DNA of 32,057 bases. Origin: Corallococcus terminator. Its GTDB lineage: Bacteria; Myxococcota; Myxococcia; Myxococcales; Myxococcaceae. Of this stretch, positions 21,611 through 30,947 are shown piece by piece. Both the position numbers and the translations under genes were made by a program. The stretch spans positions 1-32,057 of the forward strand of contig NZ_RAVZ01000073.1 of assembly GCF_003611635.1 (NCBI RefSeq), given 5' to 3'. Each line of letters begins with the position of its first letter. Position 1 is the stretch's first letter. The notes beneath the pieces were generated by a model. The model did not search any database. It saw only the letters and a program-made list of their open reading frames with translations, and was not told the DNA's origin.

Positions 21611-23848
21611 ATGAGCATGCAGGGTGGCGCCGGAGACGATCCCGACCGGGGGCGGCGCATCGGAAAATACGAGATCCTCACCCGCCTCTCGATGGGAGGC
21701 ATGGCGGAGCTGTTCCTCGCGTTCACCTCCGGCCCCGGTGGCTTCCGCAAGTTCGTCGCGGTGAAGCAGATCCTCCCCGACATCAAGAAGGACGACCAGT
21801 TCGTCAAGATGTTCCTCGACGAGGCGCGCATCACCGCTGCCTTCTCGCACGCGAACATCGGACAGGTGTTCGACCTGGGGGAGGAGGACGGCGAGCTGTA
21901 CCTCGCCATGGAGTTCCTGCCCGGCCAGAACCTGGAGCAGGTGGTGAAGATGGCGGCCAAGCGCGACTACGCGCTGCCGCTGGGCTTCAGCGCTCGCGTG
22001 GTGCGCGACACCTGCCTGGGCCTGCACTACGCCCACCACTTCATGGATCCGTCGGGCCGTCCGGTGGCGGTGGTGCACCGGGACGTGTCTCCGAAGAACG
22101 TGATGATCACCTACGACGGCGTCGTGAAGGTGATCGACTTCGGCATCGCCAAGGCGCGCGGCAAGCTGGGCCGCACGCAGGTGGGCACCGTGAAGGGGAC
22201 CAGTGGCTACATGTCCCCGGAGCAGGTGCGCGACAAGGGGTTGGACGGCCGCAGCGACCAGTTCTCCACGGGCGTGATGCTGCACGAGCTGATGGTCGGG
22301 CAGCGCCTGTTCAACGCGCCGGGCGAGGCCGCCGTGATGATGCAGATCGTGGACGGGGAGATTCCCGTGCCGCGCTCGCTCAACGCGGCGATCCCCGAGG
22401 CCCTGGAAACCGTGGTGCTCAAGTCCCTGTCGCGGGATGCCGCGCAGCGCTTCGGCACCTGCCGCGAGATGGCGCGCGCCATCGAAGCCTCGCTGGGCGG
22501 CGAGCTGTACGACGAAGACCAGATGACCGCCGTCATGGGCGAGCTCTTCGAGGAGAAGCGCCAGAAGACGCGCACCCTCCTGGAGCTGGCCAGCCGCGCC
22601 GAGGACGCCCGCGTCAGCGAGGCCGCCGGAGCGCTGCAGGTGGAGGAGGGCGGCGACACGGCCACCGCGCGGGCGCAATCGCCGCACGCGGGGGCCTCGA
22701 CTGAGAACGCCGCGCCGTCGTTCCGCCCCACGCCCGTCCGGCGTACGAGCGCCGAGCCGACGACCCCGCCGCGTGCGGGTGCGACCCCGCGTCCCGCCAC
22801 CGCGCCCGCGGCCCCGCGCAGCGACACACCTCCGATGACGCCGCGAGCGCAGCGGCCCTCAGACGCCGCCGCGTCCGCTCGCCCGATCCGTCCTCCCGCC
22901 GACGCCGCCCGGGCGAACCGGCCCCGTCCCGTCGCCCGCCCGGAGGCTTCCGAGGCCCGGGCCACGCCTCCCGACGACGCGCTGCTGGATCCGCCCAGCG
23001 ACCTCCAGACCCAGCGCTTCCGTACGCGTCCGGCGCGCTCCGGTGCGGGGCCCGCGCGGTCCTCCCGTTCGGCGGAGGAGCCGGCGGAGACGCCCCCCGC
23101 TCGTGAGCGTTCCGGCTGGCTGGGCAAGGTGGTGCTGCTCCTCGTCCTGGGCGGCATGGGCTATCTGGCGACGCTCGAACCGGTGCGACGGCTGTTCATG
23201 CCGGCGTACGAGTCCGCCCGGCTGTGGGTGAAGGCGGAGCTGGATCCAGCCCCGAACGTGGACCCCGCGAAGGATGGGACCTGGCCTCCGAAGCCCTCCG
23301 GGCCTCCGCCGGGTTTCGTGCAGAAGACCGAGCCCGAGAAGGCGCCCGAAGTCGAAGCACCTCCTCCCGAACCGGTCGTGGAGGCCCCGCCTCCCGAAGA
23401 GCCCAAGGCGCCCGTCGCCAAGGGCGGACGCAAGCCGAAGGGGACCGCTCCGGCGGAGAAGACTGTCGCGGCGAAGACGGAGGCCCCGGCCTCGAAGCCC
23501 GCGCTGGAGCCCTCGCAGCGCGCGCCGGAGCCCGTCACCACCGTCACGCAGACGCCGGAGGTCGCGGAGGTGCTCGACACGAGCACCGCCAAGGGCGCCA
23601 AGAAGGCCGGCCTGGGCTGGCTGACGCTCTACACGGTGCCGAAGAACGCGGCCGTGTTCGACGGCTCGACGCAACTGGGCACCTCTCCGCTGATCAAGCT
23701 GGCGACCCCCGTGGGCACCTACCGCCTGCGTGTGGTGGATCCCCAGGACCCGGGAGGGACGAGCAAACTGTTGTCCGTTCCCATCCGTCCGGGCGAGGTG
23801 ACCCGGTTGCAGATTCGACTGGCCGACCTCCCGCCCTACACGGAGTGA
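21611..23848 (+). CDS. Transmembrane Hanks-type Ser/Thr protein kinase with PEGA-like C-terminus
   Basis: A 745-residue eukaryotic-like kinase. The catalytic domain is at about 20-295: glycine loop LSMGGMAELFLA, ATP lysine K52 (FVAVK), catalytic HRD 156-158 (VVHRDVSPKNVM), DFG 176-178, and activation-segment end GYMSPEQ. All key residues are present, so it should be active. A Pro/Ala/Arg-rich linker runs to about 500, then one membrane helix (about 504-525, GKVVLLLVLGGMGYLATLEPV). A Pro/Glu/Lys-rich spacer lies outside, and about 667-740 form a PEGA-like beta domain (LGWLTLYTVPKNAAVFDGS). Such domains often bind the cell surface. A large kinase family is typical of myxobacteria. Upstream of the ATG I see no strong Shine-Dalgarno. 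glyQ follows after 84 bp. Confidence 0.93.
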   Translation: MSMQGGAGDDPDRGRRIGKYEILTRLSMGGMAELFLAFTSGPGGFRKFVAVKQILPDIKKDDQFVKMFLDEARITAAFSHANIGQVFDLGEEDGELYLAMEFLPGQNLEQVVKMAAKRDYALPLGFSARVVRDTCLGLHYAHHFMDPSGRPVAVVHRDVSPKNVMITYDGVVKVIDFGIAKARGKLGRTQVGTVKGTSGYMSPEQVRDKGLDGRSDQFSTGVMLHELMVGQRLFNAPGEAAVMMQIVDGEIPVPRSLNAAIPEALETVVLKSLSRDAAQRFGTCREMARAIEASLGGELYDEDQMTAVMGELFEEKRQKTRTLLELASRAEDARVSEAAGALQVEEGGDTATARAQSPHAGASTENAAPSFRPTPVRRTSAEPTTPPRAGATPRPATAPAAPRSDTPPMTPRAQRPSDAAASARPIRPPADAARANRPRPVARPEASEARATPPDDALLDPPSDLQTQRFRTRPARSGAGPARSSRSAEEPAETPPARERSGWLGKVVLLLVLGGMGYLATLEPVRRLFMPAYESARLWVKAELDPAPNVDPAKDGTWPPKPSGPPPGFVQKTEPEKAPEVEAPPPEPVVEAPPPEEPKAPVAKGGRKPKGTAPAEKTVAAKTEAPASKPALEPSQRAPEPVTTVTQTPEVAEVLDTSTAKGAKKAGLGWLTLYTVPKNAAVFDGSTQLGTSPLIKLATPVGTYRLRVVDPQDPGGTSKLLSVPIRPGEVTRLQIRLADLPPYTE

Positions 23849-23857
23849 CGGCCGTCC

Positions 23858-23886
23858 TTGACGCTCCTGGACCCCCTCACTAGGGT
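23858..23886 (+). promoter_or_regulatory. Candidate sigma70 promoter for glyQS
   Basis: TTGACG (23858-23863) is followed after 17 bases by TAGGGT (23881-23886). The spacing is ideal and the -35 matches 5 of 6 consensus bases; the -10 matches 3 of 6. The predicted start of transcription is about 40 bases before the glyQ ATG at 23933. This would let glyQS be transcribed apart from the kinase upstream. Confidence 0.45.
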
Positions 23887-23932
23887 CCGCCGCGTTTCGC
23901 CTTCGACGCACTGCGAGAAGGACTCGCCATCC

Positions 23933-24925
23933 ATGTACTTCCAGGACCTCATCCTCACGCTCCAGAAGCACTGGGCCGACCAGGGATGCATCGTCACCCA
24001 GTCGTACGACCTCGAGGTCGGCGCGGGCACGATGGCCCCGTACACGTTCCTGCACGCGCTCGGGCCCGAGCCGTGGAACGTCGCCTACGTGCAGCCTTCG
24101 CGTCGCCCCGCCGACGGCCGCTTCGGTGAGAACCCGAACCGCCTGTTCCAACACCACCAGTTCCAGGTCATCCTCAAGCCGGCGCCCAAGAACGTCCAGG
24201 AGCTGTACCTGGAGTCCCTGCGGAAGATCGGCATGGATCCGCTGGAGCACGACATCCGCTTCGTCGAGGACGACTGGGAATCGCCCACGCTGGGCGCCTG
24301 GGGCCTGGGCTGGGAGGTGTGGTGTGACGGCATGGAAGTCACCCAGTTCACCTACTTCCAGCAGTGCGGTGGCTTCGACTGTCGCCCCGTGGCCGCGGAG
24401 CTGACGTACGGGCTGGAGCGCCTGGCCATGTACCTGCAGAACGTGGAGAACGTCTTCGACATCGAGTGGGTCAAGGGCGTGAAGTACCGCGAGGTGTTCC
24501 ACGCGAACGAAGTGGAGATGAGCAAGTACGCCCTCCACGAGTCGGATCCGCAGATGCTCTTCTCGCTGTTCGACGCGTACGAGAAGGAGTGCAAGCGCCT
24601 CATTGAGCGCCGCCTGCCGCTGCCCGCGTACGACTACGCGCTCAAGTGCAGCCACGCCTTCAACCTGCTGGACGCGCGCGGCGCCATCTCCGTCACGGAG
24701 CGCGCCAACTTCATCAAGCGCGTGCGCGACAACGCCCGCCTGTGCGCGGAGGGATATCTCCAGATGCGCGAGCGGCTGGGCTTCCCGCTGACGAAGACGC
24801 CGTGGACGGTGGGGGAGCAGCCGCCGGTGCTGGAGGGCAAGCCCGCCAGCGACTACTGGAAGACGGTGACGCTCAACAAGCCCGTGGAGAAGAAGGAGAA
24901 GTCGGAGGTGTCCCGTGGCGCGTGA
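23933..24925 (+). CDS. glyQ: Glycine--tRNA ligase alpha subunit
   Basis: Alpha subunit of the heterotetrameric bacterial glycyl-tRNA synthetase (class IIc); it holds the aminoacylation active site and makes glycyl-adenylate. The 330-residue product starts [19 protein letters not shown] from ATG 23933, with GAGAAGGA upstream. An upstream in-frame ATG would add 25 unconserved residues. Family motifs [45 protein letters not shown] and [14 protein letters not shown] are intact. The C-terminal tail is Lys/Glu-rich and longer than in E. coli (303 residues). It overlaps glyS by 11 bases, so the subunits are translated in a coupled way. Confidence 0.97.
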   Translation: MYFQDLILTLQKHWADQGCIVTQSYDLEVGAGTMAPYTFLHALGPEPWNVAYVQPSRRPADGRFGENPNRLFQHHQFQVILKPAPKNVQELYLESLRKIGMDPLEHDIRFVEDDWESPTLGAWGLGWEVWCDGMEVTQFTYFQQCGGFDCRPVAAELTYGLERLAMYLQNVENVFDIEWVKGVKYREVFHANEVEMSKYALHESDPQMLFSLFDAYEKECKRLIERRLPLPAYDYALKCSHAFNLLDARGAISVTERANFIKRVRDNARLCAEGYLQMRERLGFPLTKTPWTVGEQPPVLEGKPASDYWKTVTLNKPVEKKEKSEVSRGA

Positions 24926-27023
24926 TCTGCTCCTGGAAATCGGCGCCGAGGAGATCCCGGCGTCGTTCATCGTGCCCGCGCTGGACGACTTGAAGCGCGT
25001 GCTCATCGAACGCATGGCCGACGCCCGCCTGAAGCACGGCGAGGTGCGCACCTTCGGCACGCCGCGCCGGCTCGCGGTGTGGGTGCGCGACGTGGCGGAC
25101 GCGGGCGAGGACGTGACGAAGGAGGTGCTGGGGCCCAGCGCCAAGGCCGCCTTCGACGCGCAGGGCAAGGCGACCAAGGCCGCGGAGAAGTTCGCGGAGA
25201 GCCTCAAGCTGTCGGTGGACGCGCTGGGCCGCACGACGACGCCCAAGGGCGAATACGTGTCCGCGCGCGTGGAGGAGAAGGGCCGTCCGGCGGACGCCAT
25301 CCTCCAGGACGCGCTGCACACCGCGGTGCACGGCATCAACTTCAAGAAGTCCATGCGCTGGGGCGACGTGGACATGTCCTTCGCGCGCCCGGTGCAGTGG
25401 CTGGTGGCGCTCCTGGGCGACACGGAGCTGCCGGTGGTGTTCGGCGACGTGAAGAGCGGGCGGACCACCTACGGACACCGCTTCCTTTCGCCCGGCCCCA
25501 TCACGCTGAAGGCGCCCGCGGACTACGAGGCGACGCTGGAGAAGGCGCACGTGCTGGCGGACATCGGCAAGCGCCGCGCGTCGCTCGTGCAGAAGGTGAC
25601 CGCCGCGGCGAAGGCGGCGGGGGGCCAGCTCCTGGAGGACGAGGGCCTGGTGGACCAGGTGACGAACCTGGTGGAGCTGCCGAGCCCCGTGGTGGGCCGC
25701 TTCGATGAGCGCCACCTGGACCTGCCGCCGGAGGTGCTGGTGCAGGAGATGAAGAGCCACCAGCGCTACTTCTCGCTGGTGGACGCTCAGGGCAAGCTCC
25801 TGCCGCGCTTCATCGCCGTGTCCAACACGCCGGTGCGCGACGAGCAGTTGTCGCTGCGCGGCTACGAGCGCGTGCTGCGCGCGCGGCTCGCGGACGGGCG
25901 CTTCTTCTTCGACGAGGACCGCAAGACGCCGCTGGGCGACCGCGTGGAGAAGCTGGGCCGCGTGGTGTGGCAGAACCAGTTGGGCACGTACCTGGAGAAG
26001 GTCGAACGCTTCCGCTCGCTGGCGGGCTGGCTCGCGCAGGCCACGGGCAGGGCAGGGGAGGCGGCCACGGTGGAGCGCGCCGCCACGCTGTCCAAGGCGG
26101 ACCTCGTCACCGGCATGGTGGGCGAGTTCCCGGAGCTCCAGGGCGTGATGGGCCGCGAGTACGCGAAGGCCGGCGGCGAGCCGGACGCGGTGGCCCTGGC
26201 CATCTCCGAACACTATCTGCCCCGGGGCGCCGAGGACGCGCTGCCCACCCAGGACGCGGGCGCGCTCATCGGCCTCGCGGACCGGCTGGATTCGCTGTGC
26301 GGCATCTTCGCCATCGGCAAGGCCCCGTCGGGCGCGGCGGATCCGTTCGCGCTGCGCCGGGCGTGCCTGGCCATCATCCGCATCGTGCTGGGGCGGGGCT
26401 ACCGCTTCAGCCTGTCGGCCGCGGTGGATGAGGCCCTGGGCCTGCTCGCGCCGAAGCTGGCCAACGTGAAGCGCAAGCCGGGCGAGGCCGCGCCGCGCGA
26501 ACAGGTGCTGGAGTTCTTCCGCGGCCGCCTCAAGGCGCTGTGGGGAGAAGAGCACCGCACGGACGTGGTGGAGGCGGTGCTGGCCGTGGGCTTCGACGAC
26601 CTCGTGGCGGCGAAGAAGCGCCTGGAGGCCCTGAGCCTGCTGGTGGGCCACGCGGACTTCCAGCCGCTGGCGGCCGCCTTCAAGCGCGTGGTCAACATCG
26701 TGGAGAAGCAGGGCAAGGACGTGGCGGGCGGGCAGACCAACCCGCAGCGCTTCACCGACGAGCCGGAGAAGAACCTCCACACCGCCTTCACGCAGGCGCG
26801 TGACAAGGTGGGCGTGCATGTGCGCGCGGACGACTTCGCCGGTGCCCTGCGCGAAATCACCGGCCTGAAGCCCGCGGTGGACACCTTCTTCGACAAGGTG
26901 ATGGTGATGGCCGAGGACAAGGACCTGCGGGAAAACCGCATCCGGTTCCTCACGGAGATTGGCGCCCTGTTCAACCAGGTGGCTGACTTCTCCAAGATCC
27001 AGGCGGAAGTCGCCGCCGCCTGA
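24915..27023 (+). CDS. glyS: Glycine--tRNA ligase beta subunit
   Basis: Beta subunit of the same synthetase; it recognises tRNA-Gly through its anticodon-binding and HD-like domains. The 702-residue product (E. coli 689) begins [18 protein letters not shown] from GTG 24915, with TCGGAGG upstream and an 11-base overlap with glyQ. Family stretches are present, including [54 protein letters not shown] and, near 455-480, [20 protein letters not shown] with DPFALRRA. The C-terminal helical anticodon-binding part ends [16 protein letters not shown]. No frameshift or gap is seen. Confidence 0.97.
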   Translation: MARDLLLEIGAEEIPASFIVPALDDLKRVLIERMADARLKHGEVRTFGTPRRLAVWVRDVADAGEDVTKEVLGPSAKAAFDAQGKATKAAEKFAESLKLSVDALGRTTTPKGEYVSARVEEKGRPADAILQDALHTAVHGINFKKSMRWGDVDMSFARPVQWLVALLGDTELPVVFGDVKSGRTTYGHRFLSPGPITLKAPADYEATLEKAHVLADIGKRRASLVQKVTAAAKAAGGQLLEDEGLVDQVTNLVELPSPVVGRFDERHLDLPPEVLVQEMKSHQRYFSLVDAQGKLLPRFIAVSNTPVRDEQLSLRGYERVLRARLADGRFFFDEDRKTPLGDRVEKLGRVVWQNQLGTYLEKVERFRSLAGWLAQATGRAGEAATVERAATLSKADLVTGMVGEFPELQGVMGREYAKAGGEPDAVALAISEHYLPRGAEDALPTQDAGALIGLADRLDSLCGIFAIGKAPSGAADPFALRRACLAIIRIVLGRGYRFSLSAAVDEALGLLAPKLANVKRKPGEAAPREQVLEFFRGRLKALWGEEHRTDVVEAVLAVGFDDLVAAKKRLEALSLLVGHADFQPLAAAFKRVVNIVEKQGKDVAGGQTNPQRFTDEPEKNLHTAFTQARDKVGVHVRADDFAGALREITGLKPAVDTFFDKVMVMAEDKDLRENRIRFLTEIGALFNQVADFSKIQAEVAAA

Positions 27024-27038
27024 AGCTTTACCGCCGGA

Positions 27039-27076
27039 GCGTGCCCGTTCCCCCGCCAGGGGAGCGGCACGCGTTT
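27039..27076 (+). terminator. Terminator after glyS
   Basis: GCGTGCC (27039-27045) pairs with GGCACGC (27066-27072), then seven further bases at 27047-27053 pair with 27059-27065 (C27046 bulged). GTTTCC follows. The stem is 14 bp with a loop of 5. The T-run is short, but the position, 16 bp after the glyS stop, fits termination. Confidence 0.65.
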
Positions 27077-27127
27077 CCGGGCTTTGCGGCCTGCGGCGTG
27101 GGTGGGTGTCGTCGGGAGGGCGAACGG

Positions 27128-27179
27128 GAATAGCGACAGCCCTATTCAGTTGCCCGGGGCAGGGCCCCGTTCCTACACT
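27128..27179 (+). promoter_or_regulatory. Palindrome and candidate promoter upstream of lipoprotein pair
   Basis: GAATAG (27128-27133) and CTATTC (27142-27147) form an inverted repeat with an 8-base spacer, in an A/T-rich patch. Directly after it TTGCCC (27150-27155) lies 18 bases before TACACT (27174-27179), a plausible sigma70 promoter (4 of 6 at each box). The palindrome touches the -35 box, as an operator would. Transcription would start about 6 bases before the ATG at 27193. Confidence 0.45.
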
Positions 27180-27192
27180 CCGCCCCCCTCTG

Positions 27193-28728
27193 ATGCGCCT
27201 CCCTTTCCTGACCCCCGCGCTGTTGCTCCTCGCGGCGTGTTCGATCGAATCTGAACCGAACCCGCCCCCGTCCACCCGCTTCGTGTACCCCAGCGGGGTG
27301 GCGTTCTGGCGCCCACCCGCGGCTGGCGGTCCCTCGGCGAGCAACGGCTACCTCTTCGTCGCGAACGCGAACTTCGACAACTGCTACGACTCCGGTTCCG
27401 TGGTGGCGCTCAACCTGGACGCGCTGAGCACGCAGGCGGATGGCCAGTCCGTCCCGGTGCCCCGGCTGGGGACCGCCGTGGCGGCAAGCCCGCTTCTCTT
27501 CGAGTCGCTGTCCGCGTCGGCGGACTCGCTCGTGCAGATCCGCAGCTTCGCGGGCGACATGGGGATGTGGGTCAACCCGGCCAGCGGACTGCCGCGCCTG
27601 TTCGTGCCTTCGCGCGCGGAGGGCAACAACCTGTTCGCGGTGGACGTCAGCCTGTCGGCGGACGGCGCGCCGGTGCTCAACTGCGTGCAGGGCGGCGTGG
27701 ACTGCCAGACGGGGGCGCTGTCGCTCACGGACGACATCCCGGCGTCGCTCCAGGAGTCGGGACGTCCGGGCCTGCCCCGCGCGCCGTCGCCCATTGGCGT
27801 AACGGTGGATGACGCGAACGGCACGCTGTACGTGACGCACTCGGAGGCGGCGGATTCGCCCGCGAACTCCAGCACCAACTTCGAGAACTACCTGGTCACC
27901 CTGAAGGCGGAGAACCCCACGCGCGACACGCTGGGCTTCATCCCGCTGTCGCCAGAGGGCTACATCTACGGCGGCTCGGATTCGACGACGGTGGGGACGG
28001 GCTACCTCTTCGTGTCGGGCCGCAACTTCGTGGCCGGCGACAGCGGCACGGTGGGCGCGAACTTCGTCCTGCGGCTGGTGGACAAGAACGTGCCCACGCG
28101 CATCCTGGAGCCCCTCCTGTCCCTGGTCTACCGCATCCGCGAGGCGCGCGCGATCCGGGTGGTGCCCCGCCCGGTGACGGCGGCGGAGCTCGCGGTCCGT
28201 CCCCACTTCGTGCGCGAGCGGCTGTACGTGCTGGCGCGAGGCCCGGACACGCTGCTCACGCTCGACTTCGAATACGACGCACCGCCGGGCGAGCAGTCCA
28301 CGGACCCGTCGTTCCGGGTCATCTCCGCGGTGCCCATGCCCGACGGCGTCAGCGACATGCAGATCATCAGCCGGCAGGGCGCGCCGACCAGCACCGACAC
28401 CAACATCCTCGCGGTGACGAGCACCGGCGACAGCGCGGTGTCCCTCTACGACGAGGCGCTCGGACAGGTCGTCGTCCAGGTACCGCTCGTCAATTCGCAG
28501 AACCAGACCAGCAACCCGTCGCAGGCCTTCGCGCTGACGGTGGACAACCCGGCCGGCGTGAACGCGGCGCGGCTGTTCGTGACCAACTTCGGAGACGGGC
28601 AGGTGGCCATCGTGGACATCCCCGACCTCACCCGTCCGCAGGACGCGCGGCTGGTGGCACGACTCGGCACGCAGCAGCAGCGGGATCCGAACCAGGGCAC
28701 CAGCGTGTGCCAGGAGAACCCATCTTGA
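27193..28728 (+). CDS. Lipoprotein of unknown function, beta-propeller-like
   Basis: I do not recognise the family. The 511-residue product has a lipoprotein signal MRLPFLTPALLLLAAC with lipidated C16, so it is exported. The mature part contains short repeats reminiscent of YVTN-type beta-propeller blades: GYLFVANANFDN, RLFVPSRAEGNNLFAVDVSL, GTLYVTHSEAADSP, ILAVTSTGDSAVSLYDEAL and RLFVTNFGDGQVAIVDIPD. ATG 27193 is needed for the signal peptide; no ribosome binding site is visible before it (CGCCCCCCTCTG), consistent with a nearly leaderless message. Its stop overlaps the TTG start of the next lipoprotein (TTGA). A role in surface sensing or envelope structure is possible but not shown. Confidence 0.82.
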   Translation: MRLPFLTPALLLLAACSIESEPNPPPSTRFVYPSGVAFWRPPAAGGPSASNGYLFVANANFDNCYDSGSVVALNLDALSTQADGQSVPVPRLGTAVAASPLLFESLSASADSLVQIRSFAGDMGMWVNPASGLPRLFVPSRAEGNNLFAVDVSLSADGAPVLNCVQGGVDCQTGALSLTDDIPASLQESGRPGLPRAPSPIGVTVDDANGTLYVTHSEAADSPANSSTNFENYLVTLKAENPTRDTLGFIPLSPEGYIYGGSDSTTVGTGYLFVSGRNFVAGDSGTVGANFVLRLVDKNVPTRILEPLLSLVYRIREARAIRVVPRPVTAAELAVRPHFVRERLYVLARGPDTLLTLDFEYDAPPGEQSTDPSFRVISAVPMPDGVSDMQIISRQGAPTSTDTNILAVTSTGDSAVSLYDEALGQVVVQVPLVNSQNQTSNPSQAFALTVDNPAGVNAARLFVTNFGDGQVAIVDIPDLTRPQDARLVARLGTQQQRDPNQGTSVCQENPS

Positions 28729-30884
28729 AGCGCGGCATCCCTGCTGCCCTGTTGCTGAGCGCCGCGAGTCTCACGGTCGCCTGCTCCGACACCACCTCCA
28801 CGGCGGGCGCCGCGGGCCTGTCGGGCACGTACGACGTGGTGCTCTCCAACCAGCTCGTCTTCGTCACCTCCCAGGACCGGGACGAGCTGCGCGTGTTGGA
28901 CCTCACGCGCTCGCCCCGCGAATACATCCCCGCGCCCAACCCGCTGGAGCCCCTGGCCATCCCCGTCGTCGCGCGGCCCGACTCGCTCACCCGCGACGTG
29001 GGCTACGACGCCGAGGGCAACGACGTGTCCGGCCCGTACATCTACGCCCGCAGCTCCGGCGGACGGAGCATCTCCGTGGTGGCCGCCGACCGCGCGCGCC
29101 TCAACGAGGTGACGCGGCTGTCCACCGGCCAGCTCATCACCGCCTTCGCCGCGCACGCCCCGGTGGCCGAGGGCGCGCCGAGTGTCCTGTACTACGCGCT
29201 CCAGACCCGCCCGGAGGCCGCCGAAGCGCTCTGCGGTCCCTTCGGGGGCGGGGTGGTGATGCGCCAGGACCTGCCGGCCCCGGACGCCTTCGACGCTGGG
29301 GCCCTGCCGGCCGCGCTGCCCGTCTTCTGCCTGCAACCGGCGGACACGGTGCTGTCCATGATCACGCTGCCCGCGCGCCCGGGCGTGACGGACTCGCTGG
29401 TCATCGCCATCCGCAACGTGACGGGCACCAGCCGGCTCGTGCGCGCTGTCGCGGACGGCGCTTCGGTGGAGGTCGCCTACAAGCGTCCGCGCCCGGTGCC
29501 GTACACGGTGCCGACGTACACGGACCTGGTGGACATCCCGGCGCGGCTCGTCGCCACGCATCCGGCCTACGGGCCGACGGCCACCCGCGTGGCCCAGGGC
29601 CGGTATGTGTACGTGGTGCTCGACGAACTCACGTGCGTCACCGCGGAGTGCGAGGGCGTCATCGCGCTCGACAACGGGCCGGACCCCCTGGTGCCGTCCG
29701 CGACGCCGGTGCTCGCGCGCGACGTCACCGGAGCGCCCATGCTGACGCTGCGTCCGTCCGGAGGCTTGCCCACCGGACTCACCCTGCGCGCGGGCCTGGA
29801 GGTGCGCGAGTTGCTATCGGACAGCATCGCGTACACGTCCCCCATCCCGCTGCTGGGCATCGTGCCGTCGTCCAACAACCAGATCACCCTGTTCCGCGCC
29901 GACGAGCGCCGCGCGTTCAACCTGGACCGGGATCCCACCACGGGCGCACTGCCTGCCACGGTGACGGTGGACCTGCGCGACGGCTCGGAGCTCTCCCGAC
30001 CGGACCAGATCCGGAGCATCGTGGTCAATCAGCCGGGGTGTCCCCAGCGCGCGGACGTGGCCAATGCGGACGCCTTCCTGTGTAACGGGACGCTGCCCTC
30101 CGGGACCTACCGCTTCGTCTTCCAGGGCATCCTGCCGGGCCTCGTCAACCTGGCGCGCGACCTGAACGTGGAGGATCCGCCCTTCCTGGTGGAGACGTCG
30201 CTGGTCGCGGCCCGCAGCGTGGTTCCGGGCGACTTGCTCGTGCTGGCGAACAACGTGGGAGCCTGCGAGAAGCCCGTCAAGGTGCTTCGCCTGGAGGACC
30301 TGGGGGATGGTCGCACCCAGCTCTTCCCAGACCTGGCAGACGCGGACACCCTCATTGCCCTGGAGACGTGCGCCGCGTATCCGTTCTTCTCCGTGCGCGC
30401 TGGCCCGACCGTGAAGCCCTTCATCCTCTATTCGGGCCTGGAGACCAGCGACTCCTACGTGCAGCGCTTGAACGTCAACGAGCCCTACACGGTGTCCAGC
30501 TTCCTGGATTATTACTACCACGCTGATGGCTTCGACCTGGGCCTGGACCCGCCCAAGTCGCCCACGACCTTCGTGCCCGCGCCGCTGTCGCTCACCCTGA
30601 CGGCGACGTTTGGAGGGGCTGATCGGCTCGGCGTCGGCGACCGCTACGTGGTGACGCTGCTGCCGCGTTTCCGGCGCTTCATCTTCGGCGTGGACACCGG
30701 GTCTGGCAGCTCGCTGACCAACCTGGGGGCCTACACCCTGCCTGGCTCCGTGGTGGCCACGGACGTGGCTGGCTCCAGTCTGGCCTACATCGCGTATCCT
30801 TCAGCGGACGGCGTGCTCCAGGTGGCCCTGGAGCAGATCAGCGACAACGCGGACAACCTCCAGTACCTCCGGGCCTTCCAGTAA
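28725..30884 (+). CDS. Second lipoprotein of unknown function, coupled by a TTG start
   Basis: A 719-residue product I do not recognise. The start chosen is TTG at 28725, since it gives a lipoprotein signal MKRGIPAALLLSAASLTVAC ending in a lipidated cysteine, has CAGGAG about 9 bases upstream and overlaps the preceding TGA by 3 bases (TTGA). A GTG at 28707 would add six residues before the signal and is less likely. The protein has repeated beta-rich segments with VVLSNQLVFVTSQDRDELRV and GRYVYVVLDELTCV, and resembles the preceding protein in its propeller-like style. Several cysteines occur in pairs and may form disulfides. The two lipoproteins probably act together at the envelope (inference). 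Confidence 0.82.
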   Translation: MKRGIPAALLLSAASLTVACSDTTSTAGAAGLSGTYDVVLSNQLVFVTSQDRDELRVLDLTRSPREYIPAPNPLEPLAIPVVARPDSLTRDVGYDAEGNDVSGPYIYARSSGGRSISVVAADRARLNEVTRLSTGQLITAFAAHAPVAEGAPSVLYYALQTRPEAAEALCGPFGGGVVMRQDLPAPDAFDAGALPAALPVFCLQPADTVLSMITLPARPGVTDSLVIAIRNVTGTSRLVRAVADGASVEVAYKRPRPVPYTVPTYTDLVDIPARLVATHPAYGPTATRVAQGRYVYVVLDELTCVTAECEGVIALDNGPDPLVPSATPVLARDVTGAPMLTLRPSGGLPTGLTLRAGLEVRELLSDSIAYTSPIPLLGIVPSSNNQITLFRADERRAFNLDRDPTTGALPATVTVDLRDGSELSRPDQIRSIVVNQPGCPQRADVANADAFLCNGTLPSGTYRFVFQGILPGLVNLARDLNVEDPPFLVETSLVAARSVVPGDLLVLANNVGACEKPVKVLRLEDLGDGRTQLFPDLADADTLIALETCAAYPFFSVRAGPTVKPFILYSGLETSDSYVQRLNVNEPYTVSSFLDYYYHADGFDLGLDPPKSPTTFVPAPLSLTLTATFGGADRLGVGDRYVVTLLPRFRRFIFGVDTGSGSSLTNLGAYTLPGSVVATDVAGSSLAYIAYPSADGVLQVALEQISDNADNLQYLRAFQ

Positions 30885-30947
30885 CTGGGCGGGCCCGAAC
30901 GGCTCTGCTATCGTTCCCTACGTTCAGCATTTCCCGAGCCAAGACCG

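Noticed and set aside
22640-23500. Pro/Ala/Arg-rich stretches in the kinase, considered as a repeat or foreign insertion
   Set aside because: Compositional linkers either side of the membrane helix, common in myxobacterial kinases; no exact tandem repeat seen.
22859-25468. Long minus-strand frame opposite the kinase and glyQS
   Set aside because: Shadow of the + strand genes; composition is Arg/Leu/Gly-rich without domains.
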